Shown here piece after piece: positions 50,322-62,771 of a DNA stretch of 64,000 nt (positions are counted from its first letter, which is position 1; every line of letters starts with the position of its first letter). Origin of the DNA: Loxodes magnus (taxonomy: Eukaryota; Ciliophora; Karyorelictea; Loxodida; Loxodidae); NCBI GenBank assembly GCA_946699065.1, contig CAMPDV010000273.1, forward strand, positions 186,001 to 250,000, written 5' to 3'. The notes under the pieces are model-generated. The model saw only the letters and a program-made list of their open reading frames with translations, had not been told where the DNA came from and searched no databases. The position numbers were made by a program, and so were the translations under genes.

Positions 50322-51110
50322 ATGGCTTCTAAGAAATTACAGATATTTGAACAAAATATTTAAACAGGAAAATTCTCTAAAAGATAAAAAAGTGAAATAA
50401 TTATAATGAGTGAAAGTGAGAAATATGATTGATATGACGAACATTAACCACTTAGAAGACCAGAATTAAAAAAACTTCCGACACAAATAGAAATATTATC
50501 TAAGTCATTAAAAGAGTTTATGTTCAAAAATAGATACCTCACTGATAAAGTAGAAAAATTAGAAAAACTGATAACATCTTTACTTGAGAAACAATATTAA
50601 TCATCATAAGAAATAGAAAAAAAACTGGAACAAAGAATTCTTTAAATTTAATAATAAATTCAGGTAACGCCATTCTCGTTTTAACAGAATTAATCAGATC
50701 CTATGGAAATAGAAAATGAAGCCTCAAATTAAAATAAACAGTAAGTGTTTATTTAAAATAACTAGTAAATTTAAATTAAGTAAGTGTTATAGGAATAATA
50801 GTTTAAAAGAAGAATAAAATGCTAAATTCAATAAATAACACCAATGAAAATATTGCTACTAACTAAGCGAAATTTAAAGAAAGAATAAATAAGATATTTT
50901 TAGAAAACTATTTAGGATATATCCAACATAAAGCGGAAAAATTTTTAGAAAAAAATTCTTTAATTCAAATCTTAATCATTGGATAAATAATTAGGAACGC
51001 TATGTGCAAGATCAAAACTGTTCCGAATATTAAAGGATGGGGCAATAATGAGTGCTACACCGCCTAAATTACTAGTAGAAATTCAAGACAAACTAATAGA
51101 GACAAACTGA
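50322..51110 (+). mobile_element. Small intact gag-like ORF, 262 aa, retroelement
   Basis: ATG 50322 to TGA 51108-51110, uninterrupted. It starts MASKKLQIFEQNIQTGKFSK, has a strong coiled coil (YLTDKVEKLEKLITSLLEKQ), a QSDPMEIENEAS motif and a basic C-terminal half. The 3' region after about 50985 is repeated at 6225-6395 (minus), which marks it as dispersed. The conserved 3' sequence could be read in another frame (NHWINNQERYVQDQN), so the C-terminus may be frame-shifted. No enzymatic domain. Followed by a terminal hairpin at 51137-51155. Confidence 0.55.
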
Positions 51111-51136
51111 TAGAATAGGTCAGATGGATAACTATT

Positions 51137-51160
51137 AAGGCTTTACCAAAGCCTTTTTTT
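51137..51160 (+). terminator. Hairpin plus T-run at element 3' end
   Basis: AAGGCTTTACCAAAGCCTT forms an 8-bp stem with a 3-nt loop and is followed by TTTTTT. The related copy at 6225-6395 keeps AAGGCTTTAACAAAGC. It could end a Pol III transcript or be the structure recognised at retroelement 3' ends. Confidence 0.5.
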
Positions 51161-51527
51161 TAAAATTTTATTCAAGTATTTTTATCTGATGGTAGAATTA
51201 AGATAATTTAAATAAAAAATTTAGGTATTGTTCTATTACTTAGTCTACCAAAACAAATTTTTATACTGTTTATTATTATATCTTTTATAAGTTTTATCTA
51301 ACATAGCAATATCATAATCTATTTTTGTAATATAATATCCAAAGCATCCTTCATTTTTTCTACTTTCTATTTTTTATTTTTATTTTTTTATTTCATTTTA
51401 TATATTAATTATTCTTTGTTGGATGGTTTAGCAAAAGATTTTTGAGTTTATTAGTATTCAGATAAGGTAGCTATTTATTTGGTTTGCTTTATTATTTGAA
51501 GAAACGGACATATATTTAAATACGGAA

Positions 51528-51588
51528 AGAGCTGCGCACCAACGAGGTGCTACGCTCTCTATAATCAAATTTATTTATTTATTCTAAA
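51528..51588 (+). repeat. Retroelement 3' stem-loop and TTTA tail, plus-strand copy
   Basis: AGAGC ... GCTCT (51528-51558) encloses a second perfect stem GCACC/GGTGC; it is followed by ATAATCAAA and (TTTA)n. It is the same structure as 4500-4600 but in the opposite orientation. Confidence 0.6.
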
Positions 51589-51649
51589 TTTTATAAAAAT
51601 TCTTTAAGAGATGTCTGCTATTTCTAAATAAAATAAAAAATTAAATGTT

Positions 51650-52849
51650 TGGAGTTCTTGGGGGTATTTCAACCTCTTTCCTGCCAACCTCTAGATTGCT
51701 CTAGAGGCTAGAATAAAAATCTGAAAATCTCTGCAAATCTTCTCCTTGCCATGTATGTTGTCCTTTAATTCTTCTTTCACTTAGATGCTAGATGTCTTTT
51801 TTCTTGTAAATTTCCCAAAATTTGTTACAATATAGTCTTTCTCTTAATAGTTTTTGCTATTATTATATCTGCTTTTTGTTTTCCATCTACTTTATTAATT
51901 TCAATATTTTTACTTGAAATTGAGAAATTTCTATCACCTTTTTCACAAATTTTTTTGAGAGTAACAATAATAGCATCTTCTTGCTAGTAGTTTAGGTTGA
52001 AATTTTGATTTATTTTCACCTTCATTTATCATTGGATCATTCCTTTATTCTTTCAATTCCATTTAAGGCTGTATTTTGTACTTGTTTTCTTCTATTTTTT
52101 AACTTGTTTATTAGCCCTTTCTGCTTCTATTGTTAGCTTTGAGTCTAACTGTTCTAGTCTTGTGAAATTTTTCAAAATGCATTAAGGTCTCTTTCTTAGG
52201 TCAAGAATCTCGATTCTATTTTCTCTGCAAGTTCAAACTTTTCCATTAACTTCTTATTGTCTTTCTTCAATTTTTTGACCTCTTCCAGGAGGTCCAGCAC
52301 CATTTTAATCAGCTAATTATAGCTTATTTACTACGTGGTGAAATTCGAGACTTCCGATTGCATTATATTTTTAGCCTATTTCCTATGCTTTTCTTCAAAG
52401 GTAGGAGATTCATCTTGATGAGTGACCTTTTTGGTACTCTTTTCCTCTGGTCTTAGCCTTTCTTGGATATCATTAACTCCTGTCTTTTTGGAGCCGCAAT
52501 GAATGCTGATTTGAATCCTGACATCTTTTTTTGTCTACTAATTCTTAGATGTTAATTTTTTTATAAAATAAGAGACTTATTAAATTTGAATGCTTTAGGA
52601 CAGTTAAGATCTCACTATGTTGTTTTCTCTGAAAGACTCTTTATGATATAGCTTAGATATTCTGCTGTTCAGTTTCTACAAACAGGGACCAGCCTGAGTA
52701 ATGAAAATTTAATGCATAATATTAAACTTCAAGCCCCTACCAAGTCCTGATAATCTTTCGAACGCTTTCCATTCTTGATCTTTGGTCCAGCAAGGGACTT
52801 CTTTTCGGTTAGAGATATAATCAGACAGTTCAAAATTTGCCTCTGCCAT
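51650..52849 (-). mobile_element. Longest ORF1 copy of the CCHC retroelement family, frame-shifted
   Basis: ATG (complement of 52847-52849) opens MAEANFELSDYISNRKEVPC and stays in frame for over 250 codons: AGPCLQKLNSRISKLYHKE, QERLRPEEKSTKKVTHQDE, then LEEVKKLKKDNKKLMEKFE and TQERDLNAFWKISQDQ. After about 52100 the zinc-knuckle region continues in another frame as CYYCYSQKNLWKRW, where both the His and last Cys of the knuckle are lost. This copy supplies the family N-terminus (an uncharacterised domain of about 100 residues before the coiled coil). Domain order is N-domain, coiled coil, CCHC, basic tail. RT is not linked. Confidence 0.7.
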
Positions 52850-52859
52850 TATTTAATTA

Positions 52860-53400
52860 TTATTTTACTATAAATTATTATGATTTAATAACTCTTTTAA
52901 ACTTAAAAATTTTAATTTTAATCTAATAGATAAATAAACAATTATCTTTCCAATTTCAAATTGAGTTAGATTTAATGATTAAATAATAATTAATTTAAAT
53001 ATATAAACTTTAAAGAAAAATCTTTTGATTACCTTAAATTAATTAAAGGTATACTATTTAGAAATTAAAATTAAAGGAAAATTATAAAAGTTAAATTATT
53101 TTCTAGCTTTAAGAATCTGCATTAGGCTAAAGTATTATAGATAAATGTAATATCAATTTATTTAGCTTTTAGTATATTATATTAGTACTTTTATATTTTT
53201 AAATTCTAAGAATGCTTAAGTAATTTTTATATACCCTTAAATTTCTAATTTTAATGATTATATTAAATTCATTTTTCCACAAGATAATTAAGATGAGCTT
53301 CCTCATGTATTTTAATTTGTAATTATTTTAGCTAATTAAAACCTTTAATAATAAAATAAATTGTTGTAGTAAATATATTTAAAGAATTAAATAAAAATAC
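52860..53400. other. AT-rich spacer before duplication copy 2
   Basis: AT-rich, no supported features. Similarity to the region before copy 1 fades out here. Confidence 0.4.
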
Positions 53401-54144
53401 TAAAGAGTATATATGTTTTAAAATATTTTTCCATTTGCATAATTATAAAAATACAAACTTTTTAAATAATAGTTATTACATTTTTTATTTTTTTACTTGG
53501 TAAATTATATAAATCATAATAAATAGAGAAATACTGTTCATAATAAACTAAGCATTAATAGCTTTCTAAAAATGGTTTTTCTATTATTTTTATTCAATTA
53601 ATTAAATCTTATGCTATATAATAAATTTTAAGCATTTTATAATCTTTTATCCAGTTACTAGTTAAAACATCTACTTTATTTTACTTTAGTTCTATAGACA
53701 TTAAGAAAAACTAAAACCAAAAAAGATTCAAACTTATAGTTCAATTCAGATTTTCTCAAACTAGTATGATATACTTTCTTAATATGCATAAAGTATGCTT
53801 ATTAATAAAAATAGTAAAGACTTAAGATAGCGAATTAGATTTAACTTAATTACTGGTAGCTTAAATAACAGAAAGTAATAAGCAGATGATCATTAGCTAG
53901 TTTAATTATTAAAGAAATCTCATTATTTATCTTTAAATAAAATACCTTTAATTATTAGCTTACTAAACTTATGAACCTTTTAGTTTTCTTTCTCTTTTAT
54001 TATATTGATATTAAAATTTCCGTAATTATAATTAAAAGCTAGTAATTAACCTCCTAATATTTTAAAATTTAAAATTTTAGGAGTTTTTATTAAATTTAGA
54101 TGCTTCCTTTGCACTTTAAATTGCCCAGTGAAAAGATTTAAAAA

Positions 54145-55488
54145 ATGAGGAATATGTTTGATTATACGAATTACTAATTAACAGTAGCTTAGCATTCTTA
54201 TAACAACTACTAAATGTAGTATACTTAGAATAGCTACTTACCTTCTAATCAATTCTCTAGCTAGACTATGTAAGATCCTTAAGTTTAAAGTAAACAGTAT
54301 AAGGAATATTGACAAACCTACAACAAATATATCAATGAAAAAATTACCTAAACTAGTTAGAAATTAACAGAATAGATATATCAAAGGTTGTAAGTATCCT
54401 CAAACGAAAGCTTTTATCCATATAATGAATTTTTAACTACAAGCAGATAATTAATTCTGTCTGATATAGAACTAGTGGCTTGGTACCTGCTTCTAGAAAG
54501 AATTGGTTGGAAAGACCATCAATATGCTTTATATTTCAGCGCTTACTCAATCAAGTTATTTTGAGGAAAGTAAAAGTAGATAAACAAAATAAACGTTCAT
54601 TTAGAATTAGTGATAAACAAATTTTAGCAGAACTACTATTAATGAAGATAACAGAAAGACTTCAAATTATTTAATTTTTCTCTATAAGAAATTAATTCCA
54701 AATATAAGGAATTCTTAGAATGGAATGATTTAGCCTAAGAAAATTAGGAATTCTTCTAAAACTAAGAAGAAACAGAAATATACTAAGAAAGTAGTTTAGT
54801 AAATTTATAGCAGGAAGAATTGTAAAATCTTGATTAAGTTCCTAAAGAAGTTCTACTAATCGAAGAAATGAATAATTAAAAGAAAAGAAAGTTTAAAGGA
54901 GATTTGAATTAAAATATTTCTGAAATAATGAAAGAAGTTTCAAAGAAGGAAAATTAATTGGAATAAACACTCAAAAGAAGGGAATAAGTTCCTTTATAGA
55001 GTAAATTAATTACTCTTATTGACTAATCTGGTAAAGATTAAGCTGGAAAATTATTTCCTTCTAGACTGTAATTAGAAACTGGTTTTGGTCCTTTAAAGCT
55101 CGACCAATAAGAAAGAAACAAAAATTTTGACAAATATTTAGGAGGTATTGCAGAGAAGATGAACAAAGACATCGAGCAAGAAAATGTAGAAATGGAAATA
55201 GAATCTAATAAAAGCTATGAACTATAAGAATAAGAGTGTGTGTTTGACGCCAATTTAGACAATGTTCTAGAAAAAATGAATAAAACTGAAGTTGACAAGA
55301 GCAAGTATTCATCAAGTTATGCTATTTTAAGTTAATAAATATTTTAAATTATAATTCTCCTTCCATTTTTAGAAGATAAATTCATTCCTACCAAGTCAAA
55401 AATAAAGATTTAGCTTCATTACCTTTTAAGATAGATAAATATTTTAATTTTATATTTCTTATATATAGAGCTATATCTTTATATTTGA
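54145..55488 (+). CDS. Duplicated gene copy 2, 447 aa by the TGA-only rule, function unknown
   Basis: Paralogue of 20599-21783 with about 97% nucleotide identity over the first 960 nt and lower identity in the last 220. Substitutions in the N-terminal part are mostly conservative. Copy 1 stops at TGA in the context GCT ATT TGA AGT TAA TAA; here the TGA is TTA, so the frame runs on through TAA TAA (as Gln Gln) to TGA 55486-55488, adding 53 residues of AT-driven composition. Alternatively the tandem TAA acts as stop. With four rather than five A in the leader, an upstream ATG (54100) is in frame here and could add 15 residues. Confidence 0.7.
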
Positions 55489-58400
55489 TCTTACTCTGCT
55501 TACTCTAAATTTATATATAGTTTCTTAAAATATAATACATGTCTTTATAATTTAATTTTAATCTTAAATTATATTTGTTTATGTAAACTAAGCCAATTTT
55601 AATTGGATTTAGGAACCTCAATTTGTTTTTTTCTTAAAACGAGTTATTTAAGTTTAAAATAAGTTTCTTAGATTTTAAATCATTCAATCTAATGAAGCAC
55701 TTATTAAAATTCTATTGGATAAGTTATTCTCTTTATATTTAAAGTGACTAAGATTTATAAGTTATAACAAAAATTTTAATTAGAGTCAAGTCAGAAAGGT
55801 CGAAGAAACTAGAAATATTTTAGAGAATTAGATTAATTAGAGCTAACTTTAACGAATTGGAATTTAAGACGTTGAAATTATAGAACTATATTTGCTTAAT
55901 CATAAGAAAGCTAGAAATATCAAAATCATAATAGGAAAATTGGAAATTAAAAGTATAGATATGATATAATATATAGCAAAGTAGCTTGGACACTAATGGT
56001 AGAAAGTTATCTTAGTTTTAAATTATAAGTAAATATAATTATTATAAATTATTAAATGCAAGGTAGAAACAACTTAAAAACATAGAGAAGAATATTTAAT
56101 TCCTAAAATCTTAAATAAATTAAGATATTTTATTATTTTTTTAAGTATATTACTCAATAAACTTCTGAAAAAAGAAATTTAGTGTAATAATTACAAAGCT
56201 GAAGTGATTTCAATTTTACTTAAAAAGAATAAATTTTCAAGTTTAGATCTAACAATAAAATTGATCTTTAATCAATTAGTAAAGAAAAAGACCTTATAAT
56301 ACTTATAAAGTTGATATGAATATCTTTATTTATATTTAAAAATTATTTGAAAAAATAAGGGATTCTTTGAGAACTAAGTGAGAAAATATTTAATATTTAT
56401 ATACTTAAAATAATAAATTTTTTCTTATACCTTTATAATATATAAATAAATTAATATTTTTGTTTTAGGAATTATATAAATAATTATCTTTAACTAACTA
56501 AAGCAGCTTAAATAAACTAGGAATTTCTTTTTTATTTTTAATTTTATTCTAGAATAGCTTTAATTCAAACACTTTTATATATTTATAATTGAATTTCTTA
56601 AAAATAAATTAATTATTTTAGAGTTTTTAAACTAATGACTGTAAGTAATGTTTATAAACCTTACTTGGTAAATATTTTTAAGATTAAGTAATATAAATAA
56701 TAATTAATTATAGAGTATACTTATATAGAGCATTAATATATTTGATATTAAAGTAATTATAAAACTAAATTAAATTTAAAGGTACTATAATAAAAGATAT
56801 TAATATCTATTTATTAAATATTTACTCTTATTTATTTTTAATAAGTTAGATTGCTTTAAAGCTTTTTATTACCAATTAATTACATTATTTATTTTGCTTT
56901 AGTAACCACTAAAATATATTAAATAAGGATATTTCTTATTTACCTTATAACTAAACCATATCTAGCTAATTGCAAACATATAAACATAATTTAAACTTTT
57001 ATTTTAATTAAATTAATGCATTAGTAGATGATATTTCATCCTTTATTTAATTTAAAGAGTTAATCTAATAAAGGTATTATAAAAGAGTAGTTAATAGACT
57101 AATGATAAAGTACTAATATTAAAATATATAAGTAAAATATAATTAGAACTAATTCTATTTAAATCATATAAAATGCTATTTGCTTTAGCTTTTATTATTA
57201 ACAAAGCAAATATAATTACATTTTTAACTTAAAATAGAATAAATTAGAGGTATATTTTAAGTTAAATATTTAAATTTAAATAAATTTATATGTATTAATA
57301 AGAGTAAATAAATATAAAAATAATCTATTTTTTAAATACTTTAATTAAATCAAAATAGCTTATAAAGTTCTCAAATATAATTAGATAACTAAAACATATT
57401 AAATAGTAGATATATACCTTCATAAAGCTTATGAATGCTCTTAAAAAAATAAGCTAAAGTATTGGATTAATTAAAAAAACTACAAGCATATACTAAACAA
57501 TTAAAAAAAATAATAAAAGTTTAAATTAATCTAGTTAAATATTTAATAGATAAACAAATATATTCAACTTTAAAAAGAAGCTTATTATTATTATTAGCAA
57601 TAAATTCTACATGAGAAAAACAAACTTATCTCAGAAACAAAATTGTGTAATGATTAAATTTAAATATTAAGATATGCTAACTAACTTATAATAAACTCTA
57701 GATATATAAAAAATTATAAAATTAATAAGTAAAAAAATGAAATTTTTAATAAAGCTTAGTTTTGGAATTTAAGAGATTTTAATAACTATTAAATTTAAAA
57801 AGATTTGAGTGCTAAAAAGATAAATATTGACTAGAGAAAAATATTTCCTAATATCTTAATAATCATACTAAAGAATAATATATAAATAAGAAAACTAATA
57901 TTAATTAATAATGATAATGATAATTTCCTTTATTTATAATTATTCTTATATCTAGCATGATGATATTAATAAATTGATTATTCTATATTATATTTTTGTT
58001 AAATAGCTTCAAGAATATATTAAACTAAAATAAAAAATTATTAGAATTTATATATTTTAGATGTAAGAAACTACTAATATATATAACAATAACTTTATTT
58101 AATTTATAACTTTATAATTATTAATTGTCATTCAATCTAAAATAATAAATTTATGAAATTTAATATTTAGCACTTTAATTTATTATTATAATATATATCC
58201 AAATATATCTAAATTAATATTAAGTCAATTATCTTATAAACCAAGATGATACTGAGAATTCTTTTAAGAACTAATATCTATTTAGATTTATACTATTATC
58301 AAAATTAAAGTTAATATTTCCTTTAAAATAAATAATTTTGATTACTTTTTAAATTTAATAAACACTAAGAAATATTTGTTTTGTAAGTATAATAATTCCA

Positions 58401-58825
58401 TTTATATATATCTATTTTTATAAATAGATATATAATATATATACATTATAAGAGTATGATAATTTCATTAATTGTATTTTGATAGTAGAATATAGCTTAA
58501 AATTAAAATTTTATATTATTTTTCATAATAGTCAGATTTAATCTAGAAGAAATTACTTTTAACTTCCTTATTAGGGGTTCACCTTGTAAAATATTAAATC
58601 TAAGTAATTTAAGATATTACAATCTATATATGCAATATATAAAATTATATAGGATTTATAAATATATGCAAGCAATTTAGATCTTTATTATATGTAAAAT
58701 CATTTTATTATTTAATAAACTATATATATAAACAGGAAAAAAGGGATTTACGTTTAAGCATAAATATAATAATTAATAATTTTTCACAAATTATCTTCTT
58801 AAAACTTTTAAATTTGATGGAAAAT
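55489..58825. other. AT-rich 3' part of duplication copy 2
   Basis: No gene. Counterpart of 21784-25345. Confidence 0.5.
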
Positions 58826-58829
58826 TTTA

Positions 58830-59915
58830 TCTTTTTGTTCATTAAGGTTGTAATACATAATCAAATCTAATTTTTTGATTGTCCACTAAGAGGTTTATTT
58901 ATAGACATTAGAATAATGCTATAAAATAATTTTTAAATGTGAAAGATATAAATTTTAATTATTTCTCTCTTATATATGTTTAATAGGCTTAATTATTAAT
59001 TCTCAATATCATATTTCACTTTTCTTATTTATTTTAATAGCAAGTTAAAAATGCTAGCCATATCTATTAAAACTTATAGCAAACAATAAACTTGAATAGT
59101 TATGATTATTTAATTTCAAAATAGAGGAAATTTAATTTTTAGAGTTTTAATAGCTTTAGATGTAGTTAGTTGTATTGGATTAAAACATATTAAAATAAAT
59201 CCACAAAAAGATTTCACACAGCTATATATTAAGAGGGAAATAGAATTAAAGTAGAATATATATTAAAGGATAAGATAAAAATAATATAATCAGTATATAG
59301 GTTAATCACTTTATATTTTTAAAAGCATAATATAATCTATCTAAGGCTAAATTAAAATAATGACTACTATTTTTAAAATTACTATTTAATTAAAATCTTC
59401 AAGCCATTGAATATTTGACACTTCAAAACTTTTAATGTAAACATAATTATATTTATGAGTTTTTAGCTCTACTTTATTTTAAATAGGTGAGAAGCAAGTT
59501 GTTTGATTTCAGTGTTTAGAAATTTATAGTTAAAATTTTGGATAATTATGATAAAAAGATAATAAGATAAAATAAATATTTTGGCTATTCAAATGATTGC
59601 TTTACTTCTAAAAATTAATTTCATTCTTTCTCTAAGAATAAATCTATTTGATAATTACTAAATTAAAGTTTAATAACTTTTAAAAGTTATTAGTTATATT
59701 TAAGCTATTAAGTAATTAAGTTTTTAAGAAATTTTAATAACTTAATAAACTATTAAAAAAATAATTATATAATTAATTTTCTATTTATATGTTTACTTTC
59801 AGTCATTTATTAAAAGTTTCAATTATCAAACTAATGAGTGGGTATAGTAAATAACTTGCTTTTCTTTGGCTAAGTTTAATCATTCACAAAAATTTATAGG
59901 TGTTTATTTTTAATT
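58830..59915. other. AT-rich spacer
   Basis: No supported gene or repeat. Confidence 0.4.
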
Positions 59916-59921
59916 ATCAGA

Positions 59922-60398
59922 ATGCCAGACAATAGACGTATCTAACCTAAGATTATTTATAAAACTCCAATTTTTCAGATTACATGCATAGCTGATAAAT
60001 TAAATAGTAGTAAAAATATCTAAGTATTCAAATTAAGTTCATCTGCTTCCATTTGAAAGAAAGAAAAAGAAATTCAGCATAAATTTAAATTTAATAATAA
60101 TGGTTATAAATTTCAAAATATAGGACGCATAGGTTAAAAGTAATTAAATTTATATCTTCCTAACTCGTTGTTTGACTGAATTTTCAATAGTAGCAAGAAA
60201 AATTGATTTTTTGGAAAATATATTTCTAACATATCTACTTCTATTGGTTGATTATCTATTATAAATAATTAATTTTATTTAATAATTTATCTTGTAATTT
60301 CCTTTATTATACAAATTATTTCAGTATCAAATAGTTTAACTTTAATAGTAAATGAAATCAAGTTAAAACTTAATTTAATTTTAATATTTATCAAATGA
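59922..60398 (+). CDS. Putative 158-aa membrane-anchored protein, function unknown
   Basis: Uninterrupted frame from ATG 59922 to TGA 60396-60398. The N-terminal half is polar and basic with balanced composition (MPDNRRIQPKIIYKTPIFQI, IGRIGQKQLNLYLPNSLFDW). The C-terminal half holds hydrophobic stretches (FYLIIYLVISFIIQIISV, KLKLNLILIFIK). Codon-position bias is weak, so this could be chance. No family recognised. Confidence 0.3.
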
Positions 60399-60644
60399 TT
60401 GATGTATTCCTTTATTTTAATCAATTCTTAATTAAATCTTAAAACCAAGATACATTAAGTATTATTTTTATTTAGTTGCTTTAACTCCCTATTTTAAAAG
60501 AAAACTTTATTACAGTAGAGATTTTTTATTATAGTTTTAAATAAAAGCAAAATAGATATTATTATTTATTATGCTTTTCGAATTTTATAAAGAGAGTATT
60601 TCAATGCATATAATATAATATTTTACATGTGTTAATTTATTTGA

Positions 60645-61281
60645 TCAATTTATATCTTTAGTTGATTTATATATTTTTTCTTTGTTTTTTTAATTAATTC
60701 TTTAGATAATTCTTTCATAAAATTGAAAGAATTTCATTAAGTTTAGAATTTAGTTTTATTCCATAAACTACTGATTAGCTTTGATTCCTATTGTCTCGAA
60801 GGTATTTTCAAAGAAATTATTTTCCTCTCTTCGTCTGTACTTTTTTTAATTAAATAATGAAGTGTATATGCTTTATTTCATGGCTAGTAAAAAACTCGCT
60901 TTTTAATTTCAACTGATTATTTCCATGATTTTCGCAGTTTTGACTATCAAGAATATCATTTTTACAACAATTATGAATAATCATGAAATAGATTTTATTT
61001 ATTTCTTGCATAGCGAGTAAACTAATACAAAAGCTTAATTTTTAGTGCTTATTTATAATTATTCTAATTTCAGCTATATAGTTTTACATTTTCTGAAGAG
61101 ATAATTACCTTCAATTAATCAATTTTGAAATTTTGCATCAAATCTCGTAATGATTGGAGTGCATGACTCTTATTTATATGCAATTATTAAAATACATAGC
61201 AAACTTTTATCTAGTATAATTGCCTGTTTAGAATAGTCTTCATTGGAAGTTTATCAACTAAACAGCTTCTTTAGGGATCAT
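60645..61281 (-). CDS. Putative gene, frame partly uncertain, function unknown
   Basis: One minus-strand frame ending at TGA 60645-60647 reads SNEDYSKQAIILDKSLLCIL, TPIITRFDAKFQNWLIEGNY, LFRKCKTIQLKLEQLQISTK and YRRREENNFFENTFETIGIK. It is richer in acidic residues than chance. There is no ATG in that frame; the nearest plausible start (complement of 61279-61281, MIPKEA) is in another frame and would need a tiny intron I could not place. Other frames are also open. It is divergent from the gene at 61464, with about 180 bp between starts. Confidence 0.35.
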
Positions 61282-61463
61282 TTTATTCTTTTTCTTCTTA
61301 ATTCTCTTTTCTAACACCAAAATAAAAAAATTATGTTAAGATAGTAACTTTAATCAAACTCTTAAAGTTATTAATACGAAAAGAAAATTCTCGAATTTAG
61401 ATTAATGTTTTTTATGATGACCTTATAGATTTTTTTAGGCACTACTAATAACTTAAAATTAAA

Positions 61464-62771
61464 ATGAATAACATTAGAATTCCTGCTTCATCAATTGAAT
61501 TAGAGAATGATAAAATTATTGAAATAATTGTTTATAATACAGAATGGTTTGGGAAGAAATGTTTGATATTAAAACTTGATGATTATTGCACATATAATCA
61601 AGTATTAGCAAATTAATTCAAAAATAAATATAAACATTTTTTCCTCAAATCATTTAATCATGAAGTTAGATATCCTATTATAGCTATTTAAAGCTTTTAT
61701 AAGCGATTTAAATAAATTTAAAGCTAAATTTAGTTTCAGGGTTGTAGACTAATCTTCAGATTTAAAAAATGCTTTAATAATCTTCAAATATTTAAGAATG
61801 AAAACTAAATAATTTCAATTATTTAAGGAGATTAAAAATAGTAGAATTATTTTATCTCAAAACTTCTTGATAATAAAGGGCAATTATTTATTAACATATT
61901 TGCATATTTTTGAAAATAAAAGGCAAAATAGAGATATTTAGATATAGTTTAAAACTAAAGCAACTGATTAAAGAAAAGAAGATTTTGAATATAAAAAATA
62001 TTTAAATTTTTCTTCAGAGTTTTGAGGACAATAAATTAGATCATGCAAAAGATTGGAAATATTTTTCTCATATCCTGGTAAATTTCTAAATAAATAGTGA
62101 AATAAATATCATAGAAAAGTTTAAAAGCAAAACGAATTTATTTACTTTCTAATCTATTGTAAGAGACGTTGATTTAAGAATATTTATAATATAACCAAAA
62201 GTTATGATATCTTCGAAACTTAAATTGAGAGTATAATTTTTACAAATAGTTCAATGAAGTTTCTCAAATGTTTTAATTCCACTTTTCTAAATTTTAATAG
62301 CAAAAAAAGAACTGTAAGAACGTAAGAATAATAATAAGTAGTAATTTAAAAAACATTAAATTAGTAATCAAGCATTCAAGTGGAAATCGAATCTGAATAT
62401 CAATAATAAGATACCAGTAGGATAAATTTTTATCGTAGAAAATTTGTTACTTTATATATTAGAAGAATCAACGCTGAAAAAAATGTTGAAAGAAAACAGA
62501 AATCGAAAGAATAAATAAGAAATAAACATACGAAGAAATGTTCTGTTTTTGATCGACAAGGACAGGAAAATATACAGAAAGAGATTCTATAACTTAAGAA
62601 TCAACAAATAAAATAAAAATTGAAGAAGAAACCAGAAGTACAAATGGATTTTAGGAGACAAAATGGTTGACTAACGAAGTCCTACGATATCCTTTAGTTT
62701 AGGAAATAGAATTTAACTGTGAAGTTCTTCTCAAAGACTATAAATTCAAATCTATCCTTTATCCTTTTTGA
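61464..62771 (+). CDS. 425-aa protein with two tiny introns, function unknown
   Basis: ATG 61464 (AAAATG) begins MNNIRIPASSIELENDKIIE; G occupies 24% of first codon positions over the first 50 codons, a strong coding signal here. Removing GTTTAAAACTAAAG (61947-61960, 14 nt) and GTTTTTGATCGACAAG (62545-62560, 16 nt) gives one frame to TGA 62769-62771. Later segments are SFEDNKLDHAKDWKYFSHIL, IVRDVDLRIFIIQPKVMISS, GQIFIVENLLLYILEESTLK, then, after the second intron, KYTERDSITQESTNKIKIEE and TKWLTNEVLRYPLVQEIEFN. No signal peptide, membrane span or known motif is visible; it looks soluble, basic in the middle and acidic near the end. The second intron is well supported because it replaces an early TGA by a long, well-composed C-terminus; the first is shorter than the others. 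Confidence 0.6.
62545..62560 (+). other. 16-nt intron
   Basis: GTTTTTGATCGACAAG. Unspliced, the frame meets TGA about 50 nt on; spliced, it continues for 69 more codons of good composition. Confidence 0.6.

Larger units (their letters stand above)
53405..58825. repeat. 5.4-kb duplicated unit, copy 2
   Basis: Colinear with 19925-25345, with the same alternation of conserved and diverged blocks. The near-identical noncoding tract is about 56285-57590. Both copies have the same orientation, about 33.5 kb apart. Confidence 0.85.

Noticed and set aside
54480..54674. Plus-strand 64-codon ORF
   Set aside because: Out-of-frame shadow of duplicated gene copy 2, which is conserved in the other frame.
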